Both the position numbers and the translations under genes were made by a program. Under the pieces are notes generated by a model. The model made no database searches and was not told the DNA's origin. It was given only the letters and a program-made list of their open reading frames with translations. A DNA stretch of 64,000 nt from Pollenia angustigena (taxonomy: Eukaryota; Arthropoda; Insecta; Diptera; Polleniidae): NCBI GenBank assembly GCA_930367215.1, contig OV884060.1, positions 208,137,253 through 208,201,252 on the forward strand, read 5' to 3'. Shown piece after piece: positions 32,208 to 43,420 of this stretch (positions within the stretch are counted from its first letter, which is position 1; each line of letters starts with the position of its first letter).

Positions 32208-32889
32208 CAGGGCTGCCAGATAAATTTGTGAGGAAATCGTCAGTTTCCTAAGAAAAAATAAAAAAATCGTCTTTATCGTTTCGAAAAAACGTCTAGATAA
32301 TCAGACAACTTCAAATTAAAATTTTTTAAAAACAATTTTGTTCAATTTTTATAAAAAAAAAAAAAAAAAAACAGTAAAGCAAAAACATAATTACTTTATT
32401 CCCAGTTAGCATTTTCAATTGTGTAAGAGCTGCTGGGAGTCTGATGAAGAGCGTCTTTGATCGTCGTTGACCGCATTTTTTAATCATAGAAGATTTCTCA
32501 CACGAGAAAAACTGTAATACGAGTTCGTTTCTTCCATAGCACAGCGAAACCAACTTCTTTGAGACTTTCATGTCAAGAATCGTATGAGACTCATGTACTA
32601 GATATTATCTTACAATTCGTGGAATGCTCGCCGTATTATTGTTGAAAATATGATTTATACAGAGCGACGTAAAGGTTCATTCGATAATGGTTTGACGAAA
32701 GATAAACAAACTACCTGTTTGTAGAACGCGATCACATTTAAAACCATAACAAATTTTGTTTTTGTTTTACATGTTAGTTAAACGAGTTCTAAAAACAGTC
32801 AGAAAGCGTAACATTGTTGTTTTTGCACTCTGAAAATAATCAAAGATTTTCTAAAGACTTGCATATTTAAGAAACATTATAATACTACA

Positions 32890-34420
32890 GGGCGCTTGAT
32901 TTGGTTAAACAAATAAGAAGTAATTTAGATATAAGGAACAGTTCGGTCTTAGCGTTCTTAGATTTTAGCAAGGCTTTTGACTCCATTAATCATATTATGC
33001 TATGCAACAAACTGTTTAATCAATTTAATCTCGGCACATCGGCATTCAAATTAATGTTTTCCTTTCTAAATGGCAGATGCCAATTTGTTGAGCATAAGGG
33101 CAATGTATCGTCAATTTTAAGAAGTCCCAGGGGGGTTCCTCAGGGGTCAATTTTAAGCCCTATACTATTTATGGATTACGTGAATTATTTGTATCAGCAG
33201 ATTCAATTCTGTAAATAATACACATACGCTGATGACATACAAATACTAGCTGATGATAGGGGTATGGGAACTTCGTACTTACAGGACAATGTTAACCTTG
33301 ACTTAAAGCGCATTGTGGATTGGACCCGAACAAATTTTTTAAAATTGACTCCTTCGAAAACTAGAGCGATGTGGTTCTCTCAGTATATTAACATACCTTG
33401 CATAATTTTGAATAATGAACAAATAGATTTTGTGTCTTACTATAAGATTTCGATATACAAATTAATGAAATTATAGCTAGAGTGAATTACGTTATTAGAC
33501 GGTTGTATAGCATTGGAATGTATTTGCCTCATTTGGTAAGGAAGCAAGTTGCTCTATCTCTATGTCTGCCAATATTTTTGTATGGGTTGGAAATATTTTC
33601 GGGGGTATCACAACATAATATTTTAAAACTTATGATGTTTTGTTTTCTACAAAAAAATGTGACATTTAATTTAAAAAAAAAACGCAATTTGGTGTTTGTT
33701 TCTAAAAATTTTGGGTTTTGAGTTTTTTTAGAAAAAAACAAGCCACCCTTTTCGGGAGCAAAATTTTTAAGAAACAGACACCAAATCGCATTTTTTTAAA
33801 TAAAATGTCACATTTTTTGGTAGAAAAGAAAACACAATAAAAGTTTTAATAGGGTCGTACGATATATTTTTGGTCTGTCATTTAGGGATCAGAGACATAT
33901 GACTTCCTACGTGGTTAAGGTAATGGGTTGTGATTTCGAAGATTTTATTAAACTAAGGACTTTGTTACAAGTTTATACAATATTTAAATTTGGAGCGCCA
34001 TCCTATATTCTTAAAAGATTTAGTTTTGGTCGCTCTAACCGAACGCACTCATTAGATTTTCCAAGATTTTCAACTCTTGTTATGAATAGATCTTTCGTTG
34101 TTTGTGTGATAAGAATGTGGAATCTCTTAATTCAATACGAGGACCGTAGGTTCAATAAGTCATTATCAAGTTTTAAAAAAATATTGTTGTCTAATTTATA
34201 AAAAAAAACGTTGCTTATTTCTACGGTTTCAGGTGTTTAAGATTCTTTTTAGAATGTATACTAATTACTAATATGTTAACATATACTTATATATAAAAAA
34301 GTATAAAAAAGTTATGTATTATCTTTAGTTAGGCTAAGCCAATTGTATCTTCCGGATAAATTAGGCCCAATGGGCTTGTGGTCCAAAATGAATAAATAAA
34401 TCAAATGAAATGAAATATTA
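32890..34420 (+). pseudogene. Non-LTR retrotransposon RT, 5'-truncated and broken
   Basis: VLAFLDFSKAFDSINH (motif A, about 32947), RSPRGVPQGSILSPILF (motif B) and TYADDIQILADD (motif C at 33225-33242), where an in-frame TAA (33216-33218) precedes YADD. NLDLKRIVDWTRTNFLKLTP, a frameshift near 33460, and RRLYSIGMYLPHLVRKQ follow. A 195 bp MITE splits it (33640-33834). The C-terminal block NRVVRYIFGLSFRDQRHMTS .. APSYILKRFSFGRSNRTHSL runs to a stop at 34199-34201. The ~220 bp 3' region ends in AATAAATAAATCAAATG. The C-terminal RYvFGl block matches the 13.2 kb copy, so they are probably related. Catalytic Asp pair intact, but the protein is dead. Confidence 0.85.
33640..33834. mobile_element. 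Family D MITE, uninterrupted copy
   Basis: TTGTTTTCTACAAAAAAATG .. CATTTTTTGGTAGAAAAGAA with internal GCAATTTGGTGTTTGTTTC and CGGGAGCAAAATTTTTAAG. It interrupts the RT reading frame and is the empty-site reference for the DINE insertion at 16727. Confidence 0.8.
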
Positions 34421-34659
34421 CAGACTGTTAAACATTCCAAGATTAAAAAACGAAATTGTCAGAAAATGTAATGTTTTGTTCAGAGACTGAACAAAATCGT
34501 CACTTTTTAGAATAAAATCAGCAAATCGGCATTTTGCTAATTTCGGAAACAAAAATCGTCAAAATGACGATAAATCATCAAATCTGGCAGCCCTGAATAT
34601 GACATTAAAATCAACGATTAGAATTTTTTGTTATTTAAAAATTTCGCTCATGAATAACT

Positions 34660-34935
34660 TGTTCATACTCCCCACCACTATTGGTGAATAAGGGAATACT
34701 AAGTTTGTCATTCTGTGTGAAACTTTTTTAACATTCATCTAAGACACCATAAAGTATATACATATCTGTATTCTGGCTTCTTGAATAATTCTAGATCGAT
34801 TCAGCAACGTCCTTCTGTTGAAAACAGACTCATTTCCGAAAGACTACACAGAAAAGAATATTTTTGGTGTCAAATTGTTTCTAGTTTGGGATTTAAATCC
34901 AGCGCAATCGGTTCAGGAGGAAAACAGATAAAGAG
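34660..34935 (-). mobile_element. DINE-1/INE-1-like fragment
   Basis: CTCCCCACCACTATTGGTGA, GGGAATACTAAGTTTGTCAT, CACCATAAAGTATATACATA and CTTCTGTTGAAAACAGACTC parallel the start of the element at 1583. The rest is missing. Confidence 0.65.
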
Positions 34936-35029
34936 CCAAATGTGTAACAACCACACTAAAAAATTGGTATTTCTGTTAGATAGATATGTAGGAGGCCATT
35001 AGCACCACGACACAGAGGATCTTTTGTGC

Positions 35030-35500
35030 AGCCTGTGTATCATTTCAGTTGGGCCCATCTTTGATAATAACATTACCCATTATAAACTGATGGTATCTAA
35101 GACCACAGTGCCCCGTAAAGAGGCCAATAAGTAGCTTGAGTTCTCTCTTCTGAAGCAGAAGTAGCTTGCCTACCTGCCTTGCCACAGGGTCTAAGTTCAC
35201 TTTGACTGTCTCAACCCAGAAGTGCACGTCCATGTGTGAAAGAATTCACGTTCGGACCATGATTGTAACGTCCCCTTAATGTGACCGATAGGGTCATGGG
35301 CTCAGGGCCTAAAACTGGATGGCGAGCGCCCCTGTTTGCCAAGCAGTCAGCTCTTTCGTTTCCCACATGGCCCCCATAGCCGGGTACCCAATACAAATTG
35401 AAATCATTGTGTTTTAAACAGTCGACGACCAAGCTCAAGTTTACCTCTAAAGAAGATAGTGCTCTAAGAGCGGCCTGGCTATACGACCTTTGCCTTCCTC
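35030..35500 (-). pseudogene. RNase H domain remnant of a non-LTR retrotransposon
   Basis: Minus strand reads AALRALSSLEVNLSLVVDCL then KHNDFNLYWVPGYGGHVGNE, RADCLANRGARHPVLGPEP, and after a frameshift near 35220 VARQVGKLLLLQKRELKLLI, GLFTGHCGLRYHQ. The YWVPG.GG..GNE.AD.LA block is the known C-terminal part of retroelement RNase H; the Asp of ERAD is the last catalytic acid. The GLFTGH..L..H segment is the usual downstream sequence in Jockey/R1/I-type ORF2. No RT is seen within 35.5-36.0 kb, so it is an isolated fragment, probably from a different element than the two RT copies. Inactive. Confidence 0.8.
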
Positions 35501-35865
35501 CTCAGACATTGTTTCAGCTTTATAATTGTTGGATGTCAACATTTTGGTTATTATCGCTGTTTTGTTTTGTTTTGTTTCTACTTACAAACTTATTTACAAA
35601 AACAAATTGCTTGTGGTTTTTGAAAGAGTTGTACTTGTTGCAGTACCTAGATTACCTGTAATGAATTTGCCTTGGCGTTATATTTTATGACAAACAAGCC
35701 TTGGTTGTACAAACAAAGTAGTAGGTACAAAAGTTGTAAAACAGGGCAGTATGAGGCTAAAAAGATGCAACATATTTTGCATGTTTTTCCTCAACATAAG
35801 GTCTTGAAAATGTTTTCATATTCGTATTTTTTATACCAACGAACACAAAAATATAGAACATGCAA
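35501..35865. other. AT-rich spacer, no gene
   Basis: Contains ATTTTGCATGTTTTTCCTC and other short motifs; no domain in the frames at 35398-35661 or 35672-35947. Confidence 0.35.
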
Positions 35866-36360
35866 CATATCGCGCCGTTACCGCGAAAATAACGTAAGTG
35901 ACAAGATTTTGTTTGTTGTGCTCAATTTTAAATTTTCGTTTTTTTAATAAATGACTTTATTGGCAACACTTGCTTCATCTTCTAAAATGTCATGGTCACA
36001 TAAGGTACCGTTACGAAATTATAGCAAAAACAGGGGCCTAATTCTAGCAGTCGTGATCGAGTTCTTTCTCAATTTGAAAGCAATTTTATTTTTAATTCTT
36101 TCAGTCGATACTGAACGAATCGAAATTAGTTTTTCAGTATTGTGAAACTCAAATTAATGCTTTTTAACACTGAAAAATTCGTTTAGATTCGTTCGGTATT
36201 GACTGAAATAGTTACGATATTAAATGGCTTTCGAATCGAGAAAGTACTCGACCACGACTGCCAGAATCAGGCCCCAACTTTATCGTAAGCGACAAATTTC
36301 ATACAAAATGTATATGAAATAAAATAAAAAAAAAACTTTGCTGTAAAATTTGATTCATAA
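35866..36360. mobile_element. Family G MITE, copy 1 (with nested MITE)
   Basis: CCGTTACCGCGAAAATAACG start; TTTATTGGCAACACTTGC, GGTCACATAAGGTACCGTTA and GACAAATTTCATA internal blocks match the complete copy at 46318-46568. The right end is missing. Interrupted by 36033-36275. Confidence 0.72.
36033..36275. mobile_element. TIR element nested in family G, 243 bp
   Basis: GGGGCCTAATTCTAGCAGTC .. GACTGCCAGAATCAGGCCCC. Inner TTTCAGTCGATACTGAACGA / TTCGGTATTGACTGAAA blocks also pair. The family G copy at 46.46 kb reads GCAAAAACAATTTTAATG, an empty site. Confidence 0.8.
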
Positions 36361-36432
36361 TTTATTATCAGGGAAACCATAAATATGCAATTGCATGTTT
36401 TTCCTTGTGTGACCAATGAAGGCACAAACAAT

Positions 36433-36572
36433 CAACCTTATTCCAGTTGTCGTTGTCGTAATCGCTCAAGTCGTTTTTTGTAAGAGATTAAAGAACACTG
36501 GCTGTGTGTTACTTTAATCTCTTACAAAAAATTACATGATCGATTACGACAACGACAACCGGAAAAAGGCTG
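36433..36572. mobile_element. 140 bp palindromic MITE, TSD AAT
   Basis: CAACCTTATTCCAGTTGTCG .. CGACAACCGGAAAAAGGCTG with inner GTAAGAGATTAAAG / CTTTAATCTCTTAC stem. AAT at 36430-36432 and 36573-36575 fits a 3 bp duplication. Confidence 0.78.
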
Positions 36573-37343
36573 AATATGTTCATCCGTTTTAGAGCCTTTT
36601 ATGAATTTCTGCATCGATTTGTTAGTGCATATTTTACCGTTTGCTGCATTTTTGTGCATAATTTCGAGTTTTTTTGCAGCATATTTTAAGTTTATAGCGC
36701 ATATTGGGCCTTTTTAAGGCATATGTTGATACATGATACATTTTTTAGAGCTTTCGCAGAAAATAAATTTTTTTTGGAAATTCTGTTACTTCAATTTCGC
36801 CATCTACATTAAATTTTTACTCTCAAATTGTAAGACAAAGCAGGTTGTAATTAAGGATAAATGTTATGCGATGTGTATAATACATAGAAATGCAGACCAA
36901 TCTTTTAATATACCGATCGACTCAAAATCAATTTTTAAAGTGATCTAATGATGTCCATCCGTCCGTAAGGCTGGTTGTCTGCCCACGTTAACCTTTGGCG
37001 CAAAGTACAAGTTCCAATTTTTTCAGATAATTTGATCAAATATGGACGAGGTCTGTGTAAATGGTAAGAATCGGTCTATAATTTCTCATATTCCCCATAA
37101 AAACTTCTTTCCAAATAAGCCTCTTTCTGTCAGTAAGCCATCTAGTTATGATGGTATTTCAATTAAATTCGCCCCAAAAATATTTTACTGCAAATTAAAT
37201 TATTTTCTAATCGTTTCACATTTGCCCAAAGCTCCCATCCTTAAATATCTTTAACTTCCTTTAAATGGTAACATTTTTTAACAATTTAGCTGCCGTACCT
37301 ACAATACCTTTAAGACAAAAACCCATATGGATGTTAATATCTA

Positions 37344-38362
37344 CACAGAAAAAATTATTGCCGAATTATTTTCAAACAAACGCTTATTTGAAAATTTTTT
37401 TGATTTCTACAAATTTGTTTACTGATTCAATCAATATTTTTGTTTGATTTTTATTTAACCAACAAAAATGTGGACAACTCTTCAAAAATTTAATAAGCGC
37501 GCTATTGGTTTGAAGTTTTCATAATTTTGTATGAAATATTTAACGCTCTTTAAAGTTGTCGTCTTTTTGCATTTTTTTATTGATTGTAAGCAACACTTCT
37601 TTATGTGAAATATAAGAACTACAACAAAAAACACATGCAGTCTATTTTTGGACGCTTTAAAAAAGTACAGCAATAAGAAAAATGATAAAATAGCGTGACG
37701 ATGTTGGTAGTAAAAAAACAACAAAAACAATAGCAGGTAAAAAAAACGTTTCATTTTTTTTAAACAACAGAAAAAACACATTATAAGAAACAAAATAAAT
37801 TTTTGGTTGGTTTCAAAGTTGGTAAAAAAAAAACAAAATCCCGTATTCAATTTTTTCAAATAGTTTGTTTAAATACATCAAATACAAAAATAGAATGATG
37901 GCGGAAAACATATCGAGTCGGTCTGCCGCCGTTTTTGGTTACATTTCTTCTTCATTAGCAAAGGAAAGGATAAAGCAACAGTGAGTGATGAAGAAAAACA
38001 CTGTGAGTATAAATATGACTTCGTTCAAAAATTATTCCAACAAAAAAATGTGTCTCAAAGCCAGCCGGCCGCTCTGCTTCATCTTCGCCAACAGTGCTTG
38101 CTTGTGTGCGCGTCATTGCTTGTGCCAAAACTTTTTTGTTTGATTCAGCAAAATTATTTGTTTGAAATTTATATGAATTTCAGTAAACTTTTTGTTTGAT
38201 TCTGTAAAATTATTTGTTTAAAAAAATCGGCGTTTTTTTCAATAAACAAAATGCAAATAAATTGTTTGAATATGCGAATTTGTTTGTAGGACCGATTTTA
38301 GACAAAAAATTGTTTGATTCAACAAATTTTTTGTTTGAATTGGAAAAATAATTTTTTCTGTG
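37344..38362. mobile_element. 1,019 bp TIR element, TSD TA
   Basis: CACAGAAAAAATTATT at both ends in inverse, flanked by TA (37342-37343, 38363-38364). The family H copy at 45.57 kb reads AATATCTAGATAATATTCGG, an empty site with a single TA, which proves insertion at TA. That is typical of Tc1/mariner-like transposition. Near both ends TTTGTTTGATTC-type repeats occur. The interior has no transposase; the minus frame at 37482-37859 is phenylalanine-rich low-complexity. Confidence 0.88.
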
Positions 38363-38616
38363 TAGATAATATTCGGCGCAAACATCTCTTATATGAATTT
38401 TTACCTAATATGGCCTTAAGCGATAATATTTTTAGTTTTTTTTTTTTAATTTTCTTATTAAATTGTTAAATGTATTTTGTTTTCAAATTTGAAATTTTTG
38501 ATTTTTTAGGGCATATTTTTAACATTTGTCAGGGCATATTTTCCAGCTTTTAATGCATATTTAATGCGCATAAAACGTGTTTTTTAGAGCATATTTCTGG
38601 TTTCCCTGTTTATTAT

Positions 38617-38733
38617 ATATTAATATTTCTCAGAAAAGAAATTGCCATTAGATATAGTTTTAAAACATACGTTGCTTTAAATTTTAACCTGAATGTTTTT
38701 TGAAAAAAAAAAAAAAAATATCAACTTTATTTA
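38617..38733. other. AT-rich spacer with A-run
   Basis: A-run at about 38703-38718; no feature. Confidence 0.3.
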
Positions 38734-38735
38734 TA

Positions 38736-39234
38736 CAGTAGAATCCCGATAATTCGTAATCGCAAGGGACCGGCCATTTCTTACGAATTAGCGGGGTTTC
38801 GATTTAACGGGATTAAAATAAAATAGATACGAATTAACGCGATTTTTCAATTTATTTACCAAAACGATAAAAAAAACATAACAAACAATTGTTAAAAATA
38901 AAATATATACAAATTATTCATGTAACAAACTGATCTTAAGAAAATAAACACACACACAAATAAAAATCCACGCAAAATAAATCAAATCGGTAAACAAAAA
39001 TCATTATTTCCATGTTTCTGTTGTTTTTATTACGAATTATAAGTGGTAGTTAGCAAACAATTACAATTTATTAGAGGTAAAGAAGATTTTATTCGAAAAA
39101 AATTACGAATTAGCAGGGGACCAAAATGTATGGAAATTTTACGAATTAATGAGATTTTTTCAAGGGACCGACAGTTTATTACGAATTATCGGGAATTACG
39201 ATTTATCGGGGTACGAATTATCGGGATTTGACTG
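38736..39234. mobile_element. Pogo/Tigger-like MITE, 499 bp, TSD TA
   Basis: CAGTAGAATCCCGATAATTC at the left and ACGAATTATCGGGATTTGACTG at the right (39213-39234), flanked by TA. CAGT.GAA.CC.CGATAA-type ends are characteristic of pogo/Tigger elements, which insert at TA. ACGAATTA is repeated many times inside. No transposase; the frame at 39043-39231 is a repeat translation. Confidence 0.8.
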
Positions 39235-39236
39235 TA

Positions 39237-40091
39237 ATTTATTACTAAAAAATAGAAACTATTTTTCATGACTAAACAAACACATGTCATTAGTGACATT
39301 TATTCGCGTGTATCTACTGCTCATTATGACTTTCAAAGTAATTTATAGTGTTGTTGTTATTGTTTTTGTAGTTGCTGGTAGCACGAGTACCTAAAAATAC
39401 TACAGGTGTGGGTATTTAAGAAAAGAGAATTTCTCTAAAGCCTTAAACGACAGCTGTCATACTCCATGAACTAACAGAAAGTGTAAAAATTTAATCCGTT
39501 TTCTTGTGCTTAAGGGTAGTTATTGAAAAATTGTTGGAAGGAAGATTTTTTTTTTTTCATTATTTTTTTCGTATAATTTTATGCCACAAGCGTATTAAAA
39601 TTTTCGAATATTTTAATTTTTGTGTGAAGACAAATATGTACTAGTTTTTAATTTGTGTAGTAACAAAAGGGTTTCCTTGAATGCAGAATATGTTTAGTTG
39701 ACCTTGGGTTTGAAGCAGAATTGAAAAAGAAAAAATGTATCAAAGGTATGTATTTACTACTTACCAGAGAAATTTCCGGGGTATTTTGTAAAGGGAGCTG
39801 AAATAAAAATGAAGCAAACAATTTTAATTAGTATAATGAAGTTATGTTAATAGTCACTAATAAAATGTATCTGTTTAGATTTATTTTCAATTAACGTTGG
39901 GTTTTTGAGATGTGGATTAAGTTTAAATTAGTTTAACGTAGCCTGAAACTCAGATTTTAACGGTGAAATGTGATTTTTATTTTTATTAATTCATTAAATA
40001 CCAACATTTTAAGCAAAATTAAGCTGATTTTGTATTTAAAATTGTTAATAGCGGTACAAATCTCTTTTCAGATTACAAAAAGGCAGCCTAA
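39237..40091. other. AT-rich spacer, no gene
   Basis: No repeat or domain recognised. Confidence 0.35.
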
Positions 40092-40092
40092 T

Positions 40093-40390
40093 GGCTAATA
40101 AATTAGTAAAAATTTAAACGCTGGTTTAGTTGAACTAAACTTAAGTTTATATGTAGTTTAAACTCAACAACTATAAGTCAGTGTCCCATGTATTACATGT
40201 AGTTAAAGAAATAACATGTGGCAGCACTACGAAAATTCTTGTCAAATTCATGTGGTTTGTATTGGTAGCTTAAACGCCCAACTTTATGCATTAAAATATG
40301 GTTTATATGTTTACTGATTTATAGATTAGTTGGTTCAAACACATTTTAAGCCAAAAAAGAGAGCTTTACTTGCTCTGATTTATTAGCCCT
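40093..40390 (+). mobile_element. Family E MITE, copy 2
   Basis: GGCTAATAAATTAGTAAAAA .. GCTCTGATTTATTAGCCC; inner AACGCTGGTTTAGTTGAACT and AACATGTGGCAGCACTACG. Opposite orientation to 18808-19094. Confidence 0.8.
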
Positions 40391-40427
40391 AAGTTGAACT
40401 TTAATTAGATTATTTAACAAAAAGCCA

Positions 40428-41520
40428 TTTTAACCAGCGTTTAAAAAACTGCAGTCAAAGAAGATAAACTGCAATTTCTTCCACTTCATCATTTGCTAAA
40501 AAAAAAACTGTTGCTTTTACTTCTTCACTGAAAGAATTTTCTTGGCAATACCAATGAATTTTGACATTAATCCCATGAAAAATTGCATTAAAAAGAAACC
40601 TATGCAGCGCTTCGTTGGATCAATAAAACCTGTTTCATTAAAATGTATTTAATTTTTTTTTTTTTTTTAATTCCCTATGCTAAACATTACATTAGATCTA
40701 TGAATATTATTCATTGGATGAATACTTTCAATAAAGTAAAAAAAATTGTTAATTTTTTTTTCTTGTTTTATTTTATTTTTTTATCTTTTTTTCTGTCTTT
40801 GGCGGGAATCGATCGCGCAACCTCGGTGCTGATAGACTAGCGCACTACCAGCTAGCCTACCGGGGCTGTGTAGTTTTTGGATAAAAACAATATGTTTTTT
40901 ACTCAATTAAGAGCGTAAATATATGATTAAATTGTCCATAACAACAATAACAACGTTGGTTCAAAGTATTTGTTTTATTACTATAATGACATTTTTCATT
41001 GTCATAATGAAAATTAAAATTTATGAAAGCATTATTGAAATATGTTGCTTTTATAAAAAAATTTTTGATTTCATAAATTTAACGGCATATTACATTAGAT
41101 GTATGAAATAATTAAATCTTACATATTTTAATTAACAATTAAACATTTTTTTAAGGAAACTATAATTTTGTATAAATTTATGAATAAAGTTATTGTTTTT
41201 TTAGGTTCCCAATTAAAAATTTTTTGTTTAACTTGGCCAAACTTAAGTTTTCATATATCCAATGAAAATTGTTAACGTAATTACGAAATCCAATTAAGCG
41301 ATTTTAACGAAAATACTTCATTATAACTATGAAATTCCATTTAGACAATGAAAATTTTCATTTACCCAAGGAAAATTTTTTTAAGAAAATGATTCATTAA
41401 ATATATGAAGCATTTTTCTTTCAGTGTGATTCATTAAAGCGAAAAGTTGTACACAAATTTTCGTTTTTTATTCGACAGTTTTTGTTTTCGACTGCAGTTT
41501 TTTAAACCCTGATTTTAACT
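40428..41520. mobile_element. Probable TIR element ~1.09 kb carrying a SINE-like unit
   Basis: AACCAGCGTTTAAAAAACTG, CAGTCAAAGAAG at the left is mirrored by CTGCAGTTTTTTAAACCCTG at the right (TIR ~36 bp, imperfect). An inner pair TTCACTGAAAGAA / TTCTTTCAGTG also pairs. It contains the tRNA-like unit at 40799-40866. Confidence 0.55.
40740..40930 (-). mobile_element. tRNA-derived SINE-like unit, copy 2
   Basis: Minus strand GCCCCGGTAGGCTAGCTGGT, then GCGCGATCGATTCCCGCC (40799-40866), same as 23760-23828, followed by an A-rich tail and preceded by the shared TTACGCTCTTAATTGAGTA block. Both copies sit within TIR elements. Confidence 0.6.
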
Positions 41521-42639
41521 TGCACAATAAAAAATTTAATTTGACTGTTCATGTTCTTAAAGGGTTAAACAAATATTACTTGACCGAAGTATTTAAACAT
41601 ATTTAACCGTTTAGTTTCTTCTGTCAAAATGTTTCCAGACAAATGGAATTACATACACAAAATTAAACATTGCGACAACAACTAGACAAGCATTAAACCG
41701 GCTTCAACGGCTAAAAGCAAAGTTTAAAGTCTAATCCTAACAAAAACAAATTTATTAAGCCACTATGCACCAAAAAATTAAAAAAAAAAAAAAAAAAAAT
41801 ATTGCAATAAGAAAGAAGACAAAGCAAGTGCAACAATAACAAAAAAAAAAAAAAAACTGAGGCACCAGATATACAATTTTACTACCACTTTTTTTATTTT
41901 ATTTTATTTATTTTTTTTTTTTTTTTAATATTGCAAAAACTCGATTTTTAAATGTAACGTAGAGAATAAATATATATGTATGTATATAAAAAAAAAACTT
42001 AAAAAGAAATACATAAAATATTACAAAGACCATTAAAGGAGTGTAAAGGGACAGAAGATAGACATTTTTACACAAAATTAAAAAAAAAGTACACAGAGAG
42101 ACTTTTACAACAATCGGGTTAAGAAAAGCAGAAAATCAACGAGAAGATACAGATGAAGTACAAGAAAAAAAATAACAAACACATTAAATAAGAAATATAT
42201 GTACGTACGAATACCGAATACAATAAATTATAGAAATGATATTTAATGTTTATTGTTGTTGTAGGTAAAAGGAGGTACATACAGTATGTCAAAAAAGTTA
42301 ACCCACAAAATTAGAATTTTGATGAAAGTGAGTTTCGGTAAAAAAAGTGGAATTTTAGTGAAGAAAATATTGTTTTTAAGAAAAAGTGTCTACTTGATGA
42401 AAAGACTTTTCGGTGAAGAAGTGACATTTCGACAGAAAAAATTATAAGTAGGTAGTTTTTTTATCAATTAAATAAATAAAAAATGTGATAATTGAATCCA
42501 TTATTTTTTTTTTTTTTTTTTTTTTTGAAAAAAATTAAAAATATAATTTTGATTAATTAACATTTTAGTTGTTCTGAAATAAATGTTAAATTAAAATAAT
42601 AATTAAATATAAAAAAATCATTTCAACAAATAGAAACTG
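41521..42639. other. AT-rich stretch with long A/T runs
   Basis: A-runs at 41776-41800 and 41840-41857, T-runs at 41923-41937 and 42506-42526. No gene or interspersed element recognised. Confidence 0.4.
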
Positions 42640-43420
42640 GGAATTATTTCCTTCATTTCTGAAAAAGTGAAGGAATAAAACTATTACAAAAAAGCTTTAT
42701 AAAATACATAACTGAAATTTAGCTCATAGAATAAATTCGAAAAATGAAAAAGTAATTTCAATTTTTGGGAATACAAAATTTTAATTTCAAAAGAAAGTTT
42801 CCTGATGATCTGGCCTAAGCAACCAGTGAAATGCATAGAAATAGCTTATCCCATCAACAATAAATTTCAAGTGTTTTTGTCAAGAATAAAAACTGGGAAT
42901 TAAGCACGAATAACAAAATCTTTTGAAATTAAAATTTTGTATTCCCAAAAATTGAAATTACTTTTTGATAAACAGGCAAGTGAACGGCCTAAAAAACACT
43001 TAATAGACAACATCTTTTGTAAGTTGTTGTGTTGTTTTTATTTTGTTTTTCTTAACCTACTTACAACTACAATTAATGTTGAGAGAATTTCAACTAATTG
43101 TAGTGGGGAATGTAAGATGAGATAAACCCACTGTTGTTTATTGTTGATGTGTTTTGTTCAAGCTTTGATATTGTTACAAGTAGAACTGTTGCTATAATTC
43201 TTATACGTTTAATAGTTTTATTTGGTTTAATATCTTTAGTTTTTCTAAAATCTTTATGGATGTAGTTTCCTGCTGATCTGGCCTAAGCAACCAGTGAAAT
43301 GCATAGGAATAGCTTATCCCATCAACAATAAATTTCAAGTGTTTTTGTCAAGAATAAAAACTGGGAATTAAGCACGAATAACAAAATCTTTTGAAATTAA
43401 AAATGAAAAAAATATTTCGT
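42640..43420. repeat. Family F copies in direct arrangement
   Basis: GATGATCTGGCCTAAGCAAC with TAGCTTATCCCATCAACAAT occurs at about 42795-42940 and again at 43262-43410. Between them is a palindromic stretch ACCTACTTACAACTACAATT / AACTAATTGTAGTGGGGAAT as in the centre of 7912-9135. At 43231-43245 ATATCTTTAGTTTTTC is the empty site for the family B MITE. Confidence 0.7.

Larger units (their letters stand above)
32208..34595. mobile_element. hAT-like family I element containing a non-LTR copy
   Basis: Ends CAGGGCTGCCAGATAAATTT and its inverse ..CAAATCTGGCAGCCCTG. The flanking octamers TATATAAC (32200-32207) and AATATGAC (34596-34603) match at 6 of 8 positions, fitting a worn hAT-type 8 bp duplication. 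CAGGG termini are typical of hAT. No hAT transposase is recognised inside; the minus frame at 32326-32571 is not recognised. The non-LTR fragment 32890-34420 occupies the interior. Confidence 0.65.
36369..38608. mobile_element. hAT-like family H element, 8 bp TSD TTTATTAT
   Basis: CAGGGAAACCATAAATATGC at the left matches the inverse of the right end GCATATTTCTGGTTTCCCTG. Exact octamers TTTATTAT lie at 36361-36368 and 38609-38616. CAGGG ends and an 8 bp duplication define a hAT-type element. It is non-coding and contains GCATATTTT sub-repeats and a short DINE-like block (GATCGACTCA, GTCCATCCGTCCG). Two later insertions sit inside: 36433-36572 and 37344-38362. A second copy is at 44225-45792. 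Confidence 0.85.

Noticed and set aside
32326..32571. 81-codon minus frame inside the hAT-like element as a transposase piece
   Set aside because: No recognisable hAT motif and it runs through a long A-run; kept only as unrecognised.
37482..37859. 125-codon phenylalanine-rich minus frame as a membrane protein
   Set aside because: Low-complexity translation of the interior of a non-autonomous TIR element, with no domain.
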